From positions 1 through 5,773 of the forward strand of contig JAHFCS010000156.1 of the NCBI GenBank assembly GCA_023249395.1: 5,773 nt of DNA, in the 5' to 3' direction. This document shows positions 1 through 5,608 of this stretch, piece after piece. Source of the stretch: Gemmatimonadota bacterium (GTDB lineage Bacteria > Gemmatimonadota > Gemmatimonadetes > Gemmatimonadales > Gemmatimonadaceae). The notes under the pieces are model-generated. The model searched no databases. It was not told the DNA's origin and saw nothing but the letters and a program-made list of their open reading frames with translations. Position 1 is the first letter of the stretch; each line of letters starts with the position of its first letter. Position numbers and translations under genes: made by a program.

Positions 1-1334
1 TGAAAGAATCCGAGCGCGTGGACAAACTCGTGCTGCACTAATGATCGTGAAGGCCTGTCGGCAAGCCACACAGTGGCGTGTGTCATCCGATCACTCGAAT
101 CCCAGGTCCATTGCGTGTAGCCCCCGAACCCGCTGGCTCCGGGTGGCGACCCCGCCTTTACCTCGATCCAATTGGCACTTCCACTGTCGTTGGGCACGAA
201 AAGCTGCTTCCCGGCCGCTGTTTCCATCGCGCGAAGTGCATTCCAGATGGTGGCGGTATCGAGACCATCGCCCATTGTAACAGGTATCGGAAATGAGGCC
301 CAGCGGATGACTCCGGTGCGGAAAGAAGGTGAAAAAAACCCGCTTCGGCATTGGTCGCTGTTCACCGGACAGTGCGCAACCGCAGCCGTCATGTTCGTGA
401 ATATCGACGTGCCGCTGAACGTACCCGACGTCAGGGTCACACCCTGTGGAATAAAGACAACAGGAATCGACGCCGGCATTTCGCCCCGCGCAGCGGTGAT
501 TGTACCTGGCCAGCTGAGCGTTGCGTCACTCAGCGCCAGGAATTGTAGAGTATCCGCCAGAACCATCGATCCGGAGATGCTACCCGCTGTACCGATGAGG
601 GAAGTCCCTGTAAGCGAGTCGTCAGCGTGGCGAAGCTTTACCGAGTAGGCAGTCACTTTCAGCAATCCAGCCGGCGTTGCTGCCCGCAGCGGAATCGAGA
701 TCGATGTCGGAAGGGAGACGGTCAGCTTGAGCGCCTGCTGCTTACCATCAGCCGAGGCAGTGATCAGCGCCGCGCCGACGCTCCTTGTCGTCACCAGCCC
801 CGTAGCCGACACCTGCGCAACCGATTCATCGGAGCTGGCGAAAGTGACAACGCGGCCAGGGATCGGACGGAGGCGCGAGTCGAGAGCATCAGCGGTCAGC
901 TGCAGCGTTCGGCCCGGAGCTAGTGCAGCGGCGAACCGTGAAAGAGCTATCGAATTGACGACTGTCGGGATGACGGTCACCAATGCTGTGGCGCTCTTCC
1001 CGCTCGCAGTCGCGGTTATTCTTGCAGATCCAACCGCCAACCCGTCAATGCTCCCGCCGGTCACTGTGGCAACCGCCGGATTGTCGCTCGACCATGCTAT
1101 CGGAATTCCGCTGAGGACGCTGTCCCTGGAAGACTTGACGGTTGCCGAGATCAGCTGGGAAAATCCAACCTCGACGGTTACCGCTGCGTCGCTAAGACTG
1201 AGCGTCGCTACAACTGGCTCGGAATTTTTTGGCGAGGTGACAGAGTCGGAGCCGCCACATGACACAACGAGACTACCGGCGGCGGCGACCGTGAGAAAAG
1301 GCAACAGCAGCGTTCGTTGGGCGCGCGATCTCAC
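1..1334 (-). CDS. Lipoprotein with two BIG2 Ig-like domains and a metzincin-type zinc metalloprotease domain (3' end outside window)
   Basis: The minus strand is open without a stop from 1355 to the left edge, giving about 444 visible codons. An in-frame TGA at 1356-1358 limits the start. GTG at 1334 is preferred because it leaves a typical signal peptide and has a purine-rich stretch upstream; GTG at 1343 is the alternative. Residues 1-26 form a lipoprotein signal with three early arginines, a hydrophobic core and lipobox VVSC (Cys26). Two BIG2-like repeats follow at about 43-121 and 127-206, recognised by W/F-SS-x2-VA-V and G-x-A-x-IT-A signatures. Residues 207-340 are unassigned and contain Cys322 and Cys329. 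From about Trp345 a protease domain begins, with an alanine-rich helix and then HEFVHALGFF at 435-444. The next codon starts CA, so residue 445 is His or Gln. His would complete the metzincin motif HExxHxxGxxH. The HALGF wording resembles astacins (M12A), but matrixins remain possible because the Met-turn lies outside the window. It is expected to be anchored in the envelope and to cleave extracytoplasmic proteins; the substrate is unknown. Confidence 0.86.
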   Translation of the reverse strand, partial: MRSRAQRTLLLPFLTVAAAGSLVVSCGGSDSVTSPKNSEPVVATLSLSDAAVTVEVGFSQLISATVKSSRDSVLSGIPIAWSSDNPAVATVTGGSIDGLAVGSARITATASGKSATALVTVIPTVVNSIALSRFAAALAPGRTLQLTADALDSRLRPIPGRVVTFASSDESVAQVSATGLVTTRSVGAALITASADGKQQALKLTVSLPTSISIPLRAATPAGLLKVTAYSVKLRHADDSLTGTSLIGTAGSISGSMVLADTLQFLALSDATLSWPGTITAARGEMPASIPVVFIPQGVTLTSGTFSGTSIFTNMTAAVAHCPVNSDQCRSGFFSPSFRTGVIRWASFPIPVTMGDGLDTATIWNALRAMETAAGKQLFVPNDSGSANWIEVKAGSPPGASGFGGYTQWTWDSSDRMTHATVWLADRPSRSLVQHEFVHALGFF

Positions 1335-1412
1335 CTCGGCCACCGCCTTGCTGAATCACTGAAGTTGGTAAGATTCGGCGTGCAAAACCAGATGTGCAAT
1401 GGTCGATTGAGT
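1335..1412 (-). promoter_or_regulatory. Short intergenic spacer with a TTGCAC direct repeat; possible weak promoter
   Basis: This 78-base gap separates two same-strand lipoprotein genes. Read on the minus strand it holds two identical TTGCAC hexamers (1399-1394 and 1385-1380) with a 14-base period. The first could serve as a -35 box, with GAATCT 17 bases further on (1376-1371) as a poor -10. That would place a transcript start roughly 30 bases before the GTG at 1334. The -10 match is weak, so co-transcription from the upstream gene is equally possible. No terminator-like hairpin was noticed here. Confidence 0.22.
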
Positions 1413-1949
1413 CTAGCGCGGTGATCCCGGCTGCGGTGCCCCCGCAGTTAGCGCGAGCGCGAGTCGCTCAGCCTGCCGCTGGTTTCCCGTGAGAAAAACA
1501 GCGGCGAGATTTCCCGAGCGAATAAGCAGCGGAGTGGTCTCCCACGGACTCGGCGAACCCGCGCGTGTAACTCTCACGGTATCGAGCAACGCCATATCGC
1601 TCGCAAGCGCGGCTTCATCGGGATAGAGAAAAACCTCGAGCCGCGATCCTGCCAGCGTATAGACAACAGGTTTGACGCTGAAGCCCGCTCGCCGCTCGGA
1701 ATCCTTTGCCCGCCTGAGAACGAATCCGGCCTGTCGCAACCGCCTCTCAACACTGCACACTGCCCAGCGGCCCGTATGCGGACACGGCGACTCTGTACTC
1801 GGAGGCTCGGGAGCACGTGGCACGACTGCAACTCTTCCGTCGGACGGAGCGCCGTCGATGGAAGGCGACTTCGGCGATGTGCGGGGAGGGGTGTCGCAGC
1901 CGGCGAGAAAAACAAGTGCCATGGCTGCGACCCGCCAGCGGCTTCGCAT
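1413..1949 (-). CDS. Small putative lipoprotein of unknown function
   Basis: This 178-residue protein starts at ATG 1949. An in-frame ATG at 2048 would add 33 residues that look like non-coding sequence. The 1949 start has an AAGAGA ribosome-binding site about four bases upstream and gives a textbook lipoprotein signal: MRSRWR, a hydrophobic core, then lipobox LAGC with Cys18. Residues 19-55 are a low-complexity Pro/Ser-rich tether. A Cys56/Cys65 pair opens the folded part, followed by a helix rich in Arg (about 66-78). Two strand-helix units come next: LEVFLYPDEAALASD, and near the C terminus NLAAVFLTGNQRQAERLA. The alternating pattern suggests a compact alpha/beta domain exposed in the periplasm or on the outer membrane. 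I recognise no characterised family. It lies directly upstream of the Ig-domain metalloprotease gene on the same strand and is divergent from the M13 peptidase gene; a role accessory to either protease would be a guess. Confidence 0.8.
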   Translation of the reverse strand: MRSRWRVAAMALVFLAGCDTPPRTSPKSPSIDGAPSDGRVAVVPRAPEPPSTESPCPHTGRWAVCSVERRLRQAGFVLRRAKDSERRAGFSVKPVVYTLAGSRLEVFLYPDEAALASDMALLDTVRVTRAGSPSPWETTPLLIRSGNLAAVFLTGNQRQAERLALALTAGAPQPGSPR

Positions 1950-2099
1950 TGTTCTCTTGATCACCTTGAGGCGAAAACTAACCGATCCGTCGCGCCAGGA
2001 AGATCGGAACGCCAGGTTGCCTGACGCAGTACAATCGTTACGATTCAAGCCTCACTACTGACGCTCGAACTGCGTTCCCAACGCTCAATACCATTCCCG
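1950..2099. promoter_or_regulatory. Divergent intergenic region between lipoprotein and M13 peptidase genes
   Basis: This 150-base gap must carry the start signals of the two divergent genes. On the plus strand TACAAT at 2030-2035 matches five of six bases of a sigma-70 -10 box, but there is no convincing -35 at 16-18 bases. GGAAC at 2006-2010 resembles an ECF-type -35, although the spacing and the downstream element do not clearly fit. On the minus strand the ribosome-binding purines of the lipoprotein gene are visible near 1953-1958. No good Shine-Dalgarno sequence precedes the ATG at 2100. Confidence 0.4.
2033..2045. promoter_or_regulatory. Perfect 13-bp palindrome AATCGT-T-ACGATT, possible operator
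   Basis: The arms AATCGT (2033-2038) and ACGATT (2040-2045) are exact reverse complements around a single central base. The site overlaps the last three bases of the candidate TACAAT -10 box and the probable start of transcription for the M13 peptidase gene, and lies in a divergent promoter region. That is a common place for a dimeric repressor to bind. The regulator is unknown, and a single short palindrome can arise by chance. Confidence 0.35.
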
Positions 2100-4193
2100 A
2101 TGACGACATCTCGCGCGCTGTTCATCGCGCTTTCGATTGCACTCTCGTTTTCGCCTGCCGCGCCCCTCGCCGCGCAGGGGGTTCCCGCGCCCGCAGCCGC
2201 CCGGCCCGCAGTCCCGATCCCACCGACCCTCAAGGTGTTCGATCCGTCCTACATCGACAAATCCGCCAACGCCTGCCAGGATTTCTTCGCGTTCGCCAAT
2301 GGTGCATGGGTCAAGCGCGACACGATTCCCGCAGCGTTTTCGTCATCGGGAGTTTCAAAGGACATGACCGATCGCAACGAGCTCGTCGTGCGATCGGTGC
2401 TCGACGAAGCGATGGCGGTTCGCCACACCAAGCCGAAAGCCAGCACGGTTGCCAAGCTCGGGACGTACTACGCGAGCTGCATGGACTCGGCACGCGCAGA
2501 AAAAGAGGGCATAGCACCGATCATGCCTGAGCTCGCTCGGATCGCCGCTGTGAAGTCGCGACCCGCGCTCATTCGCGAGATTGCTGCTCTCCGGATTGAC
2601 GGTGTCAACGTCCTGTTCAATTTCTTCCCGGCCGCCGACCCGAAGGACGCCGCGCACTACATCGCCTGGGCGAGCCAGGGCGGTCTGGGAATGCCCGATC
2701 GCGATTACTACACGAAGACCGATGCTGCCTCCGACTCGCTGAGACGCAAGTATGTCGCGCACATCACACGTGCGCTGACACTCGCCGGAGAGCCATCGAG
2801 TGCCGCCGAAGCTGACGCACAGCGTGTGATGGCACTGGAGACCGAGATGGCGAAGGCGTCGATGACACGCGTCGAGCGGCGCGATCCGAACGCGACGTAT
2901 CATAAGACATCGATTACCGAGCTCAGCGGGCTCGCGCCAGCCATCGACTGGCCAGTCTATTTCCGCACTGTCGGCCTGACCGCGCCGGTCGGTTTCATCA
3001 ACGTGGCGCAGCCGGACTTCATGAAGCGGGCGAGCGCGCTTCTCACGACGATCCCGCTCGACGACTGGCGGGCTTATCTCCGCTACCATCTGATAAGCGC
3101 CGCGTCGCCGTGGCTCAGCACGCCGTTCGCTGCCGAAGAGTTCGCGTACGGCGCGCTATACAGCGGTGCCAAGCAGATGCTTCCCCGGTGGAAGCGGTGC
3201 CTCCGCGTGACCGACCGCCAGCTCGGCGAGGCACTCGGCGAAGCTTACGTCGCGAAGACCTTCTCGCCCGAAGCGAAGGCGCAGGCAAAGCAGGTGATCG
3301 ACGACATTCGCGCCTCCTTCCGCGACCGGCTTGTGAAGCTCACCTGGATGTCGGACTCGACGCGACAGTACGCCCTCGCCAAACTGGAGAGCGTCGGAGA
3401 GAAGGTCGGGTACCCCGACAAGTGGCGCGATTACAGCAGGCTGCAGGTAATTGACGGCGCCTTCGCCGCGAATGTCTTTCACGCGAACGCTTTCGAGTGG
3501 CAGCGCGTCGTCGATCGCCCGGGGAAGCCGGTGGACAAGACCGAATGGGACATGACAGTGCCGACGGTCAACGCTTACTACGATCCGTCGATCAACGAGA
3601 TGGTCTTTCCTGCCGGCGCACTCGCACCGCAGACATTCGACGCGAGCGGAGACCTTGCATCGAACTACGGCTCGCTTGGCGGGAGCTGGGCGGGCCACGA
3701 GCTGACTCACGGATTCGATGACGAAGGAAGGCACTACGACGCGAAGGGAAATCTTCGCGACTGGTGGGCAGCCGTCGATTCGGTGCGCTTCAATGAGCAA
3801 GCCGACCTCATAGTCAATCAGTTCGCCGGCTACATCCAGGTTGACACGATCCACGTGAACGGCAAGTTGACTCTCGGCGAGAATCTCGCGGATTTCGGCG
3901 GGCTCGTGATCGCGTACGACGCGCTCGAGCGGGCGCTCGATCGATCTGGCAAACGCGAGATCATCGACGGCTACACTCCCGAGCAGCGATACTTCATCGC
4001 CTACGCCCAGTCGTGGCGCCAGCACACCCGGCCCGAACAGCTTCGCTCGCGGGTGACCACCGATCCTCATGCTCCGGCCGAATGGCGCACAAACGGTCCC
4101 GTTTCCAACATGCCGCAGTTTGCCGAGGCCTTCCAGTGCAAGCCGGGCGACCCCATGGTTCGGCCGGCGGGTCAGATTCCGCATATCTGGTAG
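2100..4193 (+). CDS. Secreted M13 family zinc metallopeptidase (neprilysin/PepO-like)
   Basis: This is a complete 697-residue protein, the usual length for bacterial M13 peptidases, which are zinc endopeptidases acting on oligopeptides. Residues 1-25 are a Sec signal peptide ending PLAA, with no lipobox, so the mature enzyme is probably soluble in the periplasm or secreted. The N-terminal M13 domain starts at NACQDFFAFANGAW (57-70). The substrate-binding motif NAYY is at 491-494. The zinc site is HELTH (His533, Glu534, His537) followed by GFDDEGR. The third ligand Glu594 lies in ENLAD with Asp598. His657 and Arg663 sit in the DPHAP...R segment at the spacing of neprilysin His711/Arg717. The chain ends in Trp697, as neprilysin does. 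It has exactly four cysteines (59, 127, 367, 680), at the positions of two conserved neprilysin disulfides; the others are missing. The start is fixed by the signal peptide although no Shine-Dalgarno is evident. It leads a likely three-gene operon. Confidence 0.97.
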   Translation: MTTSRALFIALSIALSFSPAAPLAAQGVPAPAAARPAVPIPPTLKVFDPSYIDKSANACQDFFAFANGAWVKRDTIPAAFSSSGVSKDMTDRNELVVRSVLDEAMAVRHTKPKASTVAKLGTYYASCMDSARAEKEGIAPIMPELARIAAVKSRPALIREIAALRIDGVNVLFNFFPAADPKDAAHYIAWASQGGLGMPDRDYYTKTDAASDSLRRKYVAHITRALTLAGEPSSAAEADAQRVMALETEMAKASMTRVERRDPNATYHKTSITELSGLAPAIDWPVYFRTVGLTAPVGFINVAQPDFMKRASALLTTIPLDDWRAYLRYHLISAASPWLSTPFAAEEFAYGALYSGAKQMLPRWKRCLRVTDRQLGEALGEAYVAKTFSPEAKAQAKQVIDDIRASFRDRLVKLTWMSDSTRQYALAKLESVGEKVGYPDKWRDYSRLQVIDGAFAANVFHANAFEWQRVVDRPGKPVDKTEWDMTVPTVNAYYDPSINEMVFPAGALAPQTFDASGDLASNYGSLGGSWAGHELTHGFDDEGRHYDAKGNLRDWWAAVDSVRFNEQADLIVNQFAGYIQVDTIHVNGKLTLGENLADFGGLVIAYDALERALDRSGKREIIDGYTPEQRYFIAYAQSWRQHTRPEQLRSRVTTDPHAPAEWRTNGPVSNMPQFAEAFQCKPGDPMVRPAGQIPHIW

Positions 4194-4219
4194 AAGCTTT
4201 CGTCGCGACTTCTTGTTCC

Positions 4220-4225
4220 AGGGAG
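4220..4225 (+). promoter_or_regulatory. Strong ribosome binding site AGGGAG
   Basis: AGGGAG lies seven bases before the ATG at 4233. It is the clearest Shine-Dalgarno sequence among the plus-strand genes and fixes the start of the plug-like lipoprotein. Its two operon neighbours lack a comparable site. Confidence 0.8.
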
Positions 4226-4232
4226 ACAGACA

Positions 4233-4634
4233 ATGATTCACGCTCGCATGCTAGCGCTTTTGGCCATTGCAGCATCGCTCGGCTGCGCATCGGCGACGAC
4301 GGGATCGGGAAGAGCTCCTTCAAGAGCGAATATCATCACCGCCGAGGACATCAGTGCTTCGGCGCTGGGAGGCACGGCCTACGACGTCATCGCGCGGCTT
4401 CGCCCGAACTTTCTCATTTCCAGGGGACAGACGACGATCCATAACGCGCAGGCGGCGTCGGCCTATCCCAACGTCTATGTCGAAGGTGTTGCTTACGGCG
4501 ACGTCAACACGCTGAAGAACATCGACGCGACGCAGGTGGGGGAGATTCGCCTGTATCAGGCGTGGGAGGCTCAGACCAAGTTCGGACTGGGTAACAATGC
4601 CGGAGTCATCGCGATAACGATTCGGCGCCGCTAG
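4233..4634 (+). CDS. TonB-plug-like lipoprotein, stand-alone
   Basis: This 133-residue protein has an N-terminal signal (MIHARMLALLAIAA) ending SLGC at Cys18. The lipobox is imperfect because Ser replaces the usual Leu/Val at -3. Cleavage after ASA at about 19-21 by ordinary signal peptidase is the alternative. After a short linker comes ITAEDIS (35-41), a helix ending in RLRPNFL (55-61), then VYVEGVAYGDVNTLKNI (81-97), VGEIRLYQAWEAQTKFG (102-118) and GVIAITIRR (124-132). This order (partner helix, Y-V-D/E-G, L-x-x-I, V-x-x-I, A-x-x-x-F-G, G-V-I-x-I-T) is that of the plug domain of TonB-dependent receptors. No beta-barrel follows, since the gene stops there. It sits 39 bases after the M13 peptidase gene and 38 before the CDF transporter. 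From family knowledge, plug domains bind ligands and gate outer-membrane pores; what a free one does is not established. Assignment to a plug-like fold is by motif only. Confidence 0.83.
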   Translation: MIHARMLALLAIAASLGCASATTGSGRAPSRANIITAEDISASALGGTAYDVIARLRPNFLISRGQTTIHNAQAASAYPNVYVEGVAYGDVNTLKNIDATQVGEIRLYQAWEAQTKFGLGNNAGVIAITIRRR

Positions 4635-4672
4635 GCGGCATTGACTTCCGATCCTGGACCCGGCCGGTCCGG

Positions 4673-5557
4673 ATGACAGTTACCAGCGAGCGGGCGGTTC
4701 GGTCCGCCCAACTCGGGATGATCGTCAACGCGCTTCTGGCGATCACCAAGCTCGTCGCCGGCGTGCTTGGCAGCACCTACGCACTAGTTGCCGACGCCGT
4801 GGAATCCACCGCCGACATCTTCTCGTCACTGATCGTATGGGGTGGGCTTCGCGTCGCGGGTCGCAATCCCGACGAGGATTATCCTTTCGGCTACGGAAAG
4901 GCCGAGTCGCTCGCCGCCGCCGTCGTGTCGATCATGTTGATTGGCGCGGCGATGGGTATCGCGTTCGAGGCCATTCGCGAGATCAGGACCCCGCATCACA
5001 CTCCGGCGTGGTGGACGCTGATCGTCCTCGTCAGCGTGCTCATCATCAAGTACGTGCTGTTCCGGCGCGTAGCCGCCATCGGCGCGGACGTGGGAAGCAC
5101 AGCGGTGCAGGCCGACGCCTGGCACCATGCGAGCGATGCGTTCACATCAGCCGCGGCGTTCATTGGAATCAGTATCGCTCTGGTGGGCGGACCTGGCTGG
5201 GAATCCGCGGACGACTGGGCGGCTCTCTTCGCGTCGGGCATCATCGCCTACAACGGTGTGCTTCTCGCGCGCCCCGCGCTCTTTGATCTGATGGACAAGA
5301 TGCCGGGAAGCGACATCGTCGGGCCTGTGAGGCGCGCCGCCGAGTCCGTTCCCGGCGTTCGCGCTGTCGAAAAACTCACTGTCCGCAAGGCCGGGATGGT
5401 GTATCACGTCGACATTCACGTGCAGGCAGATCCGGAGATGTCGCTCCACGATGCCCACGAGCTGAGTGGTGCCGTGAAGGCGACAATCCGTCGCGCGGCG
5501 AATCGAGTCCAGGGAGTGATCGTGCACATGGAGCCGTACAAGGCACCTGTGGCGTAA
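4673..5557 (+). CDS. Cation diffusion facilitator (CDF) family metal transporter
   Basis: This 294-residue inner-membrane protein has the family's normal length and layout. Six membrane segments lie at about 13-34, 36-60, 79-101, 112-131, 154-172 and 182-200, followed by a cytoplasmic domain from about 205. CDF proteins are dimeric proton/metal antiporters that export Zn, Mn, Fe, Co or similar ions. The transport site has Glu44-x3-Asp48 in segment 2 and His151-x3-Asp155 in segment 5. Compared with E. coli YiiP (Asp45, Asp49, His153, Asp157), the first aspartate is a glutamate here. The loop after segment 2 reads PDEDYPFGYGKAE, so the YiiP loop-site histidines 71 and 75 are tyrosines (Tyr70, Tyr74). 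In the C-terminal domain His249, His262 and His285 match YiiP ligands; Glu287 replaces Asp285, and the YiiP His232 position appears to be Glu. Metal specificity cannot be read directly. The gene starts 38 bases after the plug-like lipoprotein, with no clear Shine-Dalgarno, so translation may be coupled to upstream reading. Confidence 0.95.
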   Translation: MTVTSERAVRSAQLGMIVNALLAITKLVAGVLGSTYALVADAVESTADIFSSLIVWGGLRVAGRNPDEDYPFGYGKAESLAAAVVSIMLIGAAMGIAFEAIREIRTPHHTPAWWTLIVLVSVLIIKYVLFRRVAAIGADVGSTAVQADAWHHASDAFTSAAAFIGISIALVGGPGWESADDWAALFASGIIAYNGVLLARPALFDLMDKMPGSDIVGPVRRAAESVPGVRAVEKLTVRKAGMVYHVDIHVQADPEMSLHDAHELSGAVKATIRRAANRVQGVIVHMEPYKAPVA

Positions 5558-5569
5558 TCATCACTCGTT

Positions 5570-5602
5570 GCGGCCTGCGGCCGATTTGTTAGCGCAGGCC
5601 GC
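5570..5602. terminator. GC-rich hairpin between convergent genes
   Basis: Arms GCGGCCTGCG (5570-5579) and CGCAGGCCGC (5593-5602) are perfect reverse complements, ten base pairs around a 13-base loop. The hairpin starts 13 bases after the CDF stop codon and ends 6 bases after the pntB stop codon when read on the other strand. This is the right place for a shared terminator of two convergent transcripts. Neither side carries a T-run, so it is not a classical intrinsic terminator. It may act as a transcript-end stabiliser or together with other factors. Confidence 0.55.
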
Positions 5603-5608
5603 GGCGAT

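Noticed and set aside
172..1362. Plus-strand open frames at 172-648 and 727-1362
   Set aside because: They lie opposite the minus-strand metalloprotease gene, which has a lipobox, BIG2 repeats and a zinc motif. Their own translations show no recognisable domain.
2006..2035. ECF-sigma promoter (GGAAC ... TACAAT)
   Set aside because: The downstream element and the spacing do not match a known ECF consensus well. Only the TACAAT match is kept, as a note in the intergenic region.
1950..2048. Longer N-terminus for the small lipoprotein starting at ATG 2048
   Set aside because: It would bury the signal peptide 33 residues in and run through the divergent promoter region. ATG 1949 has a better ribosome-binding site.
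1672..2061. Plus-strand open frame opposite the small lipoprotein
   Set aside because: It is Arg/Ser-rich low-complexity translation with no signal or domain. The minus-strand frame has a signal peptide, lipobox and ribosome-binding site.
2355..4241. Long minus-strand open frames (2355-3089 and 3156-4241)
   Set aside because: They are antisense to the unambiguous M13 peptidase gene. Long antisense frames are expected in high-GC coding DNA.
4826..5564. Minus-strand frames opposite the CDF gene
   Set aside because: They are shadows of a clear six-segment transporter, with no independent support.
5558..5608. Classical rho-independent terminator
   Set aside because: The stem is perfect, but no T-run follows on either strand, so it is reported as a terminator-like hairpin at moderate confidence.
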